This document shows, one piece after another, positions 55,561-64,000 of a DNA stretch of 64,000 nt. The position numbers were made by a program, and so were the translations under genes. Location: NCBI GenBank assembly GCA_018296165.2, contig JACKQL020000012.1:124001-188000 (forward strand), written 5' to 3'. Numbering within the stretch: the first letter of the stretch is position 1; each line of letters opens with the position of its first letter. Origin of the DNA: Termitomyces sp. T153. Lineage: Eukaryota > Basidiomycota > Agaricomycetes > Agaricales > Lyophyllaceae. The notes under the pieces were generated by a model that saw only the letters and a program-made list of their open reading frames with translations, had not been told where the DNA came from and did not search any database.

Positions 55561-58500
55561 CGATATAGTGTCATGTCCGACTTTGACGGCTCTCACCTCA
55601 GAAGGTGTTGTCAAGGAGCCTTTGTCTTACTGATGGAATGATAGTCACTTGTCGACTCACATTATCTTCGATTAGAATATCGATCTCGCCTGTGCATAGT
55701 TTGATTGCCAGACAGGAGTGAGTTCGTCCAGTGAAGTGCTCTGTCTCAATCTGTCTCCTGTCGTTTTCTAATTCCCAGAGGTCGAGGATTTTGGCCATTC
55801 TTGTTACATATCGAAACAGAACGATATGTTGATCGTCCATGCGAGTCCGAGTCGGACCTCACACGCACACACAACCAAAGAACTGGCCAGCCCCAAGGAT
55901 CTCAAATCTTGCTGACAGATGCCGCCTCGCGGACTAACCTGTGTAGGTACAATCTTCCTCAACAGGGGAATTTTCAGGCACCATTGACCATGCGGAAACC
56001 ACCGTCACTCTTTATTCCCTCAAATTGGCGGAAGAAACACGTTTTTTCTCTGGTGACGGGGTATGTATGGATACATACAATGAGGGGAGACCAATACACA
56101 ATTTACCAAGGAATGTAAGGAAGCTACCATTCTTGTTCTCCTGATCCCCGTTTTACTCTGAATGATTTTAAACCCACATCGCTTGGTGGCCTTACTCGAA
56201 CGCGATTACTCCGAGATGTCGCTGACATTATCCTACAAATATGACTGATGGTAACTAACGCTGGTTGGGACAAGCTCCACCAAATGCTCAGGATGCCGGG
56301 TTACGGAAAAAGCTTGTCTTTTCTTAGAAAAGCTCACTACCGCTCAAACTCGAAAAGATGTCCTGACAGCGTGAACATCTATATCCGAAGCATGGTGCGC
56401 CTTATGGCTTGGAATGAGACATCACATGAAGGACCTGCGTAGGACATCTGTGGTGCAATATTCTGGTCTCGTTGATTGGTGTCTTACATTCGTAAAGAGA
56501 TATGATGGAGGGAGAAGAAGAGGTGAACAAAGTATGATGCAGATCAATTGAACCCTGGAAAACCCTGGATGTCGAGGGAGGTTAGCCTCAGTGGCAGTGT
56601 CGATCAGGATCATATACAGGGTAATCCTGAAATGCGCAAAGCCGACGGTAAGCTGATAAAGAATACCGTAAGGGAGGTCATGGATTGTCGGCTGGTTTGC
56701 AAAAATTCGTCGCGACTGATTCACGACTTCAAGGATGCGTAAAAAAAAGGAGGTACTTCTCATGGCCCCCGATTCCACAGCAGAAAGGGTGTCACATGAA
56801 TTTACGGTTATGATTAGATTTGATGGGAATAACTTGTTTTGTGGTTCTGAATGCCCTGAATGTCTGTTCTCCGGAATGGCCGGAAAACACAGCTAGACAT
56901 ATATGTGTAAGTACTCCAAGAACTGTACATGCTGAGGTGCTTCTCGAGGCTTTTTGTTGACGGAATTTATACTAGCGCAGCCCTCAGATATGTCCAGGGC
57001 CAAGATACGCACAAGGGTACAAGCTTTCACTCTCATGGTCGATCGGGGATATGTAGATTTGGATATGTTTTATCATCTACCGAATTTGACGGATCGTTTT
57101 ACGTGGTCAACAGACGACAGCTTCACACGCAACAGCTTCAAATGAGAATACATCGATAGTGAGGTTGTTTGGACGCAACGGAGAGCACCAGCAAGAATCA
57201 AAGACAATTGTTGGCAAAGAACGGATGAAACGGTCAAAAGTATCTGTTCCTTAATTCCATGGTAGCGCGCCGTGGGCCCAAATTTGATGAGAGCTACAAT
57301 TATCATGTTACATCCCTAGTCACGAGGAGCTCAATGTGTCCAGACGGAAATAATTATCACAACCCAGGGATCTCTCAAAATTTAGATGAGGCTCTAAGGC
57401 AGCGTGTGCATACATACCTGTGATGATTTCGCGGCAGAAGTCGTGAACTGGATTGATCAGAGGAAGAGAATGCCCATCCTCACATTTGTGTAGAAAATGA
57501 ATGAAGGTACTGAGCGACACATGCCTCAGCTTGGTCTATGAAACACATCGATGCCTTGTTGATATGGCGATAACCCATCTCCTCCATATGTTGCTGATGG
57601 CTTTTAGTACACATGAAAACCGCGGCGCCCAATAGCGCAGCATGTACGGAGTTCTCAACGGAGAGTCCGACGGGCATGTGCATTTTAAGTCGGGCCTCAA
57701 ATCAGAAAGTTTATCGACGACTTCTTAGAAAGGATTCCAGCTGAAGTTCGCAGCTTTAAGCATATGACCGCGGCGATGCGAAGTGTCGGCATGGGCAAGA
57801 GATGACAAAACCGATCATATGACCAGACAATGGAGCAACAGCGGGGCTCAACCAATTTTACGTTCCAGACGGATGAGCACGGACCATGGGCAATGATATC
57901 TGGAGGACGAGTTAGAAAAACAGGGAGCTTAGCACAATGGTAGAGAAATTGTCTAATCATGGAACAAAAACGACGGAGAGAGCTGACCCTCAACACGTCA
58001 ACTTGGTACACCCCATCTAGACCGGTCACTAATATCGTGAAAGGTTGTATCCAAGCTTACCGATTGTATATTCCTTTCATGATTGGCAGAAGCCGAAAGA
58101 TGAGTTGTCAATAAAGAGATAATCATCTCAAAGAAACCGATAAGTACATATACATACGCCCCTGAGTTTCCTCGCTTATTTTTGAGATTTGAGGGACACA
58201 CTGATCATAATTGGTCATGTCCTGAAACCTGTGGTAAATTGGTAAATCAAAGAGACAAGAAAACTACATGGTACCAAAAGTGACCACACCTTGTGTACTC
58301 TGCGTCAAAAGCACATGTATTTCGATCCATATGAACACTAAGGTCTGGACAAGGACACACGAGACACCACCTCTGGTTTGCAGATGATCAAAATTAGGTT
58401 CCGATTTCGGAGATGAGCCAGGAACGCACTTCATAAGTAACGTCCGCCACCTCACAGCTCCCAAAGTGCAAACTTTGGAATACTGACTTCCCAGAAAGGA

Positions 58501-58590
58501 TTCATCTCTTCTTGCAAGGAACCGTTCAAGATAGGTGATGCAATGTAACCTAAGATGACAATAATTGTCGTTGCAACACCTCATGGTTTA
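55561..58590 (-). other. Possible minus-strand gene or gene remnant, F-box/WD-like pieces (uncertain)
   Basis: Several minus-strand pieces look coding and end at plausible splice sites, but I could not join them. 55840-55660 reads MDDQHIVLFRYVTRMAKILD, LWELENDRRQIETEHFTGRT, AIKLCTGEIDILIEDN, and is followed by GTGAGT. 58029-57780 contains AKLPVFLTRPPDIIAHGP and SSVWNVKLVEPR. 58584-58264 contains SCVLVQTLVFIWIEIHVLL. Alternation of short hydrophobic strands with WN/W.(L/V)E patterns recalls basidiomycete F-box proteins with a degenerate propeller. Between them lie stops in all frames (for example 56900-57300). It may be a decayed gene or two neighbouring ones. Treat as a hint only. Confidence 0.28.
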
Positions 58591-59520
58591 CAAACAACGC
58601 GACGTTATCTACAGTTTATGTCGGTGCAAGGACACAACTCATGCATCAAACGTTCATCCACAATGCTATGTAGAGGTCTTGGAGCGTTTTACCCTAGATG
58701 AAAGAATGATTTTATGTCGTAAGTTTAGGAGTAACAACACCTACTTACCACTGGAATAGATGCTGATCGATGTTGCTTCATTTGAAATTTGAAAGTCTAG
58801 AGCCATTCTCGATTCACACTCTGACGGATATGGGGGGTAGCTAATTTATGCGACCTTGCAAGATCCTGTCATTCTGACCAGACGTAGGCAATCACCGTCG
58901 TGAGTGGACATCAATGGTTACAAGTACACGTCCAATACTCGGAGTTCAGTCGGACGTCACAAATTTGTCACATTCACTTTAAGCTCCGCTCGATCAGGAG
59001 GGTCGGGGACGAGGACGCGTCATGATCTCCTTTTCACGGAAATTAAAATGCCGCTTCGCCGTGGAATCGGCAAGCGTGACGACGAGGGAACTCGACAACG
59101 AGAACACATCTTGACTCACGGTAAGCTCGAGTCACCTCAGGTAGTGTATCTTGACTCTATTGAAACAATGCTAGCATTATAAATGGGCTTTTCCTGAGGA
59201 AACCTTTTTTGTCCGACTGAAGGGTACTCCGAGCTACAAGGGAGCGATAATACCTATAGTTCTCGAAGTTGGGACTCAGACCCAACTACCCTGGTGAATA
59301 CCGTTTAGATAAAGTTGAACGAATCAATTTTAGACCGGAACTGGCAGATCAAGCACGATACCTATCCGTTGAACATCGTCAACGTCTAGGTTGGTAACCA
59401 GACCTCCACACACTCCAAGTATACTCGAGCTGTGTCAATGCGAAAGCTTCCGAATCAAATTGCCGATAAATATACATCAACAATATGACAAGTAATCATA
59501 TTTCCTTGCTGCAGTTGTCG
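58591..59520. other. Intergenic region upstream of the sirtuin gene
   Basis: No recognisable gene. The plus-strand ORF 58904-59182 is arginine-rich without motif. Contains the presumed promoter of the gene at 59521. Confidence 0.5.
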
Positions 59521-60627
59521 ATGTCAAAATCATCCCCAAGCCGTGATATTGAGGAGTTTCGTAAAGTGTTGCACGCCTCTCAGCATATAGTTGTATTAGC
59601 TGGTGCTGGGCTCTCTGCTGCCTCAGGTCAGTGATCAGGACTATTTCATTGAACTCTCACTAGCATCCGGCATGATGTAAACTTGACTCAATATTATTTC
59701 TTGTTATAGGAATCCCTACCTTCAGAAACGGTGGTGGACTATGGCAATCACTGGAAGCGACCAAACTCGCCACACCCGAGGCCTTCGCTGCAAATCCCTC
59801 CCTTGTGTGGCAGTTCTACCACTATCGCAGAATCAAGTACGTGAGTTATGTCTCGCTGCTTTTGCAATTGATTATTGTCGTTCTCATCAGGGCTCTTGCT
59901 GCACAACCAAATGATGCCCACAAGCTCCTTGCCAAAATGTCCATCCCTAACTACCTCAAGACCATTGCTCCGGTTGCAAATTCGTATCATCTGGTCACCC
60001 AGAACGTGGATAGACTCTCATTTAATGCTTTGGAGACTCTCTCTAAAGATTTGGACAGCAAGAAGTCATCTGCCGACCGTCCGCGTTAAGACTCCGTTTA
60101 TCAGATGCACGGCAGGCTCTTCGAAGTCAAATGTACCTCCTGTGGTTGGTTTGAGGAGGATCTGAACAATCCTCTATGTCCGGCCTTGGGTGAAGCAGAT
60201 TCCAAGCTTCAGGACTATCATGACGCTGGTTCTAAGATCAGCGATATTCCTGAGTCCGAGCTTCCGCGTTGTCGTCAATGTAATGCTCTTGCGCGCCCGG
60301 GGGTAGTATGGTTTGGCGAGAAACCGTTCTACCTTGATAAAATCAACAGTTTAGTATACAAAGCAGATCTGTGCATTATCATCGGGACATCTCTAACCGT
60401 GAGTGATCTCATTCGAGAGTGTAAGGTATTGATTAGTTAATATTATGCTTCCACGCAAGGTATATCCTGCTGCCTCGTATGTGTATCGTGTTCAGCGGCA
60501 TAAAGGCAAAGTTGCCATCTTCAACCTAGATCCGACAGAGAAGGACCATGAGGCTGACTTCCTGTTCAGCGGGCAGTGTGAGGTAGAGTTACTTCGTGTC
60601 CTCGGTGTGCAGTCGGATTCAGTTTGA
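59521..60627 (+). pseudogene. Class III (SIRT5-like) sirtuin with one in-frame stop codon
   Basis: NAD-dependent lysine deacylase family. Exons 59521-59626, 59710-59836, 59891-60398, 60460-60627 join in frame, 303 codons including stops. Seen: GAGLSAASG (NAD), [20 protein letters not shown] (the Tyr/Arg site typical of desuccinylase sirtuins), LVTQNVD, QMHGRLFEV with the catalytic His, zinc ligands CTSCGW and CRQCNA, ARPGVVWFGEKPF, IIGTSLTVYPA, then NLDPTEKD. Two defects: TAA at 60087-60089 (codon 144) between SADRPR and DSVYQMHG, in an otherwise open frame, and Arg for the invariant Gly of TQN(V/I)DG (GGA to AGA, directly after LVTQNVD). No intron of normal length can remove the TAA. So either a young pseudogene, a sequencing error plus a real substitution, or readthrough. 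Confidence 0.85.
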
Positions 60628-60812
60628 ACGGCAAAGTCTGGAGGAATGTGAGTTACTAACATACAGACGTCATTGAGTTGTCATATATCGACACATTCCT
60701 TGGTTGTTCTTCTATTTAGTGCAAGAATCACATTGCCATTATGTCTACAAAAGGGTAATTGTCACAGAAAGATGTAGTACAAAAGATATAGTACAGTAAA
60801 TACATAGGATAG
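60628..60812. other. Short region between convergent genes
   Basis: 185 bases between the stop codons of the sirtuin (+) and the next gene (-). No coding signal. Confidence 0.6.
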
Positions 60813-61890
60813 CTACAAAAAATGCATTACTTTAATTATAACTCGAGCGATCTCCCGCTCAAGTAGTGCTGCCGATTCCATACATGTTACTAGATTCTGC
60901 GATGCAACGACGTCTGCGACTGGTCCCAGAGTACGCAAATAACGAGTAAGTGTGATTATTTTAGCCTCTGTTTCAGCCATCATGTCCTGTAGTTGCGTGG
61001 ATCTTATGAAAGAACCGGGGGCAGCGAGAAGTTGGATATGGGAGGGGGTGTTTGCAACCAGACGTGAGTGACCGGGTTGAAGGTAGTCGTGAGGTGAAAT
61101 ATCTTGGATAATTTCGGTGTCCTCGGCGAGAAATGAATCTCCTCTATTTCGAGGTGGTTCTGAGTCTACCGGTAAACGTGCTTCTCCGCCGGCAGAACCT
61201 CCGTTTCCGGAGGAGTTGCCCGACAATCGATGTTTTGTTGGCGAAGTGCCTTTCCGATGTTTTCGATGGGGTCTACGAGCTTCGTAAGCCTCAGGGGCAA
61301 GTGTTCGCATTTCTTTCCCAATCCACCGCCTAGGACGAAAAGGTCGTACAAGTAGAATGTCGGCATAAACACGATGTGAAAACGCAGATACCGCGTGAGA
61401 TCAATCCCTGTCTCTTGAAATATGCGTGTCTTGACCGTCAGAGTGCCTATCTGGCCTGCTGTGTCTTTGGCCATTTGATCTAACACAAGTTGGCGCTTTA
61501 CATCGTCAGGTAGGTCGGCTGTCGTCTTGCCGCTGGCCTTCAAACCAAGTTCACGGCGCCTTCGAGCGACCGTTGAGTCGCTAGTATGTTCATTTTTAGT
61601 TCGGTCAAAAAGAGCAATGATTGGCGACTAACCTCATGATGATATCATGTTCATCAAGAAGAAATTTGCTAATTTTCTTCTTGTCAGTGATACCTTTACG
61701 TTGGTATTCCTTCAGAAATTCCGGTATGCGGGGATCATCCCGCGCAGCTAGGAAGTATCACAGGGGTCAGATAAACGAGAAGATTGGAGTTCCACTGACG
61801 ACAATCCTTATACTGGTTTATTCCGCGAGGGTTGTTATTTGACGAAACTTGACTCCTGCTTGCTGTACCTTGGAACGATGTCCTGGGCAT
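60813..61890 (-). CDS. Conserved basidiomycete protein with HTH/Clr5-like N-terminus (transposase/integrase-related ancestry)
   Basis: Four exons on the minus strand join in frame: 61890-61869, 61747-61633, 61580-61392, 61329-60813; GT-AG introns of 52-121 bases (the longest is the first). 280 residues. N-terminus MPRTSFQAARDDPRIPEFLK, then a helical region ISKFLLDEHDIIMSDSTVAR + RRRELGL, then LPDDVKRQLVLDQMAKD and GIDLTRRWIGKEMRTLAPEA. The pattern 'L.DEH.I.MS.STV.RRR.E.GL...ATT..LP...K.QLVLDQ...D' is the DNA-binding-like front of a large basidiomycete family that normally continues into an integrase-type catalytic core. Here it is followed by a basic, Ser/Gly-rich stretch and a helical end (EAKIITLTRYLRTLGPVADV, LEREIARVII) without catalytic residues. 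The first exon is my best guess from splice phase. The role is unknown; a domesticated transposon protein is a reasonable idea. Confidence 0.62.
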
Positions 61891-62668
61891 GATCGGAAAG
61901 ATAGAAGTATCGAATCTTCAGAAACAGTACAAAAAACGAGATATCTTGTAGAAAAGAGGCAATGTCTTCTGGTATCGTATTTACGCGTCAAATCTGGTTT
62001 CGGGTGACCATGAGAAAATATGGGCGCGCATAAAACACTCACCGAAAATTAAATCATATCCATAAGAAACAAAATCATTCGACGCGCTTCAGAATCTGAC
62101 CAAGTATTTGGCACGTGTTGTGAGTTTCTGGCAGAAGCGCTGCAAACAAAGACCAATAGCCGATCAAACTCCCCACTCCGCGTCCTGAGTATATCTTGGT
62201 AAACTCATGAAGGAGATGTGGATACCACCGTGAATTTTAGTGTTTATCAAGAACACTTCATTGACACCTGAAGTCAATTCTCGAACATATAGTATTACGC
62301 CTAGTGAAAAGCGATAATCCTGGATTCTTCGCTTCAACGCTATCAACCATTCTCACCGATATTAAAAATCAATGGACTGGGATAAGACTTGGTATCGTTT
62401 TGCTTGGATCATTAAGTACTTTGCTTCTTTGCTCGTGATCTTCATTTCCTTCTATGGCGATCTACCTCTTTGACAATCTACCTCTTTGGCGGTCTTCCTC
62501 TTTGGCCCCTCTTTGGCACCTCTTTGGCGACCTTTCTTTCCCTTTGGCGTTTTCCCTCTTTGACTTCTTCTCGATGTTTAAAAACCCAAGGTATGATTGC
62601 CTTCCTAACAACGGAGTACGTAGCTCACGACATCCTCACCAAACACCCTTCACAACACTTTTGTCCCG
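61891..62668. other. Intergenic region with a CTCTTTGGC direct-repeat cluster
   Basis: 62453-62565 contains about eight imperfect direct repeats of (A/T)CCTCTTTGGC(A/G), for example at CTACCTCTTTGACAATCTAC and CCTCTTTGGCCCCTCTTTGG. No gene seen. The region separates divergent genes (minus gene starting 61890, plus gene at 62669) and should hold both promoters. Confidence 0.6.
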
Positions 62669-63378
62669 ATGTCCTACACCAATCCTCTTCACCCCCCAGT
62701 CCACTCCTCCCAGATTTCCCGTTACACTTCTCTGGAAGGTGCTGTGGGAAGTTCTAAATTTCTTTCTCCTACCCGCCGCCGCCTGCCCCAGCCATCATAC
62801 ACTCCCGCGTCGAAATGGGATCTAGCAATGGGACAGAATGCTCGTCGGCATGCTGCAATTCAATTCGACTATGTTGGCTATAACGGCCAAGGTGTGCAGA
62901 TGCGCGAGCTTTCCGCGCGTAGTGACGCCGCGATTGCCTCTATGATCCAAGGCGCAGGAGATCCAGTCCTTGCCCATGCTGGACGCGAACGTGTTACATT
63001 TCGCATTATCGTAAGCAGCTTTGGTGACAGCTATTTACCGTTGTAATAATAAACCTTTCTTAGTGGCCCGGATACGAGCATGTCGAATCGTGTGATCAAA
63101 TAATAATCAATCCTGGTGGACGCCCCATCACTCGCGCTCAGCTCGGAAAATTTGTCGCCCAAATTTTTGCGCGTTTTGTGGAGGTTTGTAGCTCTCTACT
63201 TTTCTCTTCTCGACATTCACTTACATTTCAATGTTAGAAAACACGCACAGAAACCTCTCGCTCCTCTCAATGGAATCTGACCTCCTCTGGAATCCGGTTT
63301 GAACATCTCGTGCTGGTGGCGTTAGTCAACGTGTGGGAGGGTGTATGGCAAGCAGATGTTGCTGTTGACCTCCGTTGA
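62669..63378 (+). CDS. Conserved hypothetical basidiomycete protein
   Basis: Three exons join in frame: 62669-63010, 63064-63183, 63238-63378 (introns 53 and 54 bases, GT-AG), 200 residues. Readable: KWDLAMGQNARRHAAIQFDY, VGYNGQGVQMRELSARSD, RERVTFRIIWPGYEHVESCD, INPGGRPITRAQLGKFVAQI + FARFVE, then SSGIRFEHLVLVALVNVWEG near the end. WPGYE...P.TRAQLG..VAQ.F.RF.. is a pattern I associate with small mushroom proteins of unknown function. No signal peptide, membrane span or catalytic motif. The start could also be the ATG of MGQNARR (62828); the upstream part is open and spliced in phase but Ser/Pro-rich. Confidence 0.75.
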
Positions 63379-63658
63379 GGTCAAGTCTACCGCCGACGCC
63401 GATGACGCTAAATTTTCTCTTGAATTATTGTATCGATAGCCCATTAGTACCATGATTTGTATTACTAGATCTCTCTGACGAACTTCAAACTGATGATGAT
63501 AGACTAATCTACTTTGAATAGTCTGCTTAACATTGCGAGAAAATTGAATCGATGTCAATCTGACTATTATACTGTACACGGCGGGCTGCCAAGAACGAAA
63601 CCCAAGATTGTAAGAATTGGCATGCGGGACATCTTCAATACGCCCGAGTAATCTGACA
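63379..63658. other. Short intergenic region, no gene seen
   Basis: Between the stop of the plus-strand gene and the stop of the partial minus-strand gene. Presumably 3' untranslated sequence of both. Confidence 0.5.
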
Positions 63659-64000
63659 TCAAGCAGGTTTTATCCTATGAGATTTCACGTTCACTCGGTA
63701 GTTTGTTATGATGACGGAAATACCATCACTGTCTAGAGTCACCACTTTGTAATTGCTGCACCCGATCAACATCCATGACGTCTGGATCATGAGCTTTGAC
63801 TCCAACAGCTTAGAGACCAGCTCTAGCGGATGTGCTGTCGGATCGCAGATGACGAATTTGACAATTCTGGCAAAAGCTTTCTGTAAAGGGGGTAATGCTC
63901 GTCAGAATGGGCGAAGGAGTGAATGAATGAATGACTGGCCGTCAAACATACAGAAAAAATATGTGATGAGTGTGCTAGTGAAGTTGGCGAAGCGATTGGA
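63659..64000 (-). CDS. Partial unknown gene at the right edge (last exons)
   Basis: The minus strand is open from an acceptor (TTTACAG) at 63881 down to a TGA at 63659: KAFARIVKFVICDPTAHPLE, LVSKLLESKLMIQTSWMLIG, CSNYKVVTLDSDGISVIITN. The upstream exon would lie at 63952-64000 (SNRFANFTSTLITYFF), with a donor GTATGT at 63951. The protein family is not recognised. The codon pattern and splice sites make it plausible; the rest lies outside the window. Confidence 0.35.

Noticed and set aside
56900..57160. Plus-strand ORFs as a gene
   Set aside because: No motif, overlapping frames equally open, no splice support.
60040..60105. Short intron removing the in-frame TAA of the sirtuin
   Set aside because: The only GT...AG choices are 12-26 bases long and would shift the frame or be far below the 49-base minimum of the other introns here.
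1..64000. CRISPR arrays, operons, ribosome-binding sites
   Set aside because: The window is eukaryotic; no regularly spaced identical repeats exist, and gene structure is intron-containing.

Overview
The window looks like a piece of an Agaricomycete (mushroom-forming basidiomycete) genome. The host genes have short introns (about 45-65 bases, a few longer), the hypothetical proteins belong to families I know only from basidiomycetes, and the repeats are Ty3/gypsy chromoviruses, Helitrons and an RT type common in mushrooms. I could not fix a genus. All similarity statements come from reading motifs; no search was run.

Layout: (1) 1-~1,900, a damaged gene of a basidiomycete hypothetical family on the minus strand, then empty sequence. 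(2) ~1,900-46,145, a nested graveyard of transposable elements, most of it depleted in CpG with TG/CA in its place. (3) 46,151-64,000, a normal CpG-containing gene island: ARB1-type ABCF ATPase (+), protein phosphatase 4 catalytic subunit (-), an NRG1-like C2H2 zinc-finger protein (-), a class III sirtuin broken by one in-frame stop (+), a winged-helix/Clr5-like protein of transposase-related ancestry (-), a conserved unknown protein (+) and a partial exon at the right edge (-).

The nest can be untangled from LTR orientation and target site duplications (TSDs). A Helitron helicase relic (minus strand) is cut by a 7.5-kb non-autonomous LTR element (4629-12138, TSD GCCCT), which itself carries a solo LTR (6606-7742, TSD GCTGC). 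Next to it sits a large Ty3/gypsy element 'I' (12410-39397, coding +). It is split by a second copy of the same family, element 'II' (20851-33104, coding -, TSD GTGAT/GTAGT), by a solo LTR (17595-18738) and by a gag fragment of another gypsy element (~35358-38247) that holds a further solo LTR (35443-36604, TSD GCTAG). Element II also carries a solo LTR (22054-23082, TSD GTGAC/GTGAT). A third, separate chromovirus 'III' (40440-46145, TSD CTCTG) lies across the boundary between the CpG-poor repeat block and the gene island: its 5' LTR and gag/RT are CpG-depleted, its integrase end and 3' LTR are not.

The most unusual points are the about 3.4-kb third ORF between chromodomain and 3' LTR in both copies of the I/II family, the sharp CpG-mutation boundary inside element III, the clean nesting history, and the sirtuin gene that is intact except for one stop codon and one changed NAD-site residue.
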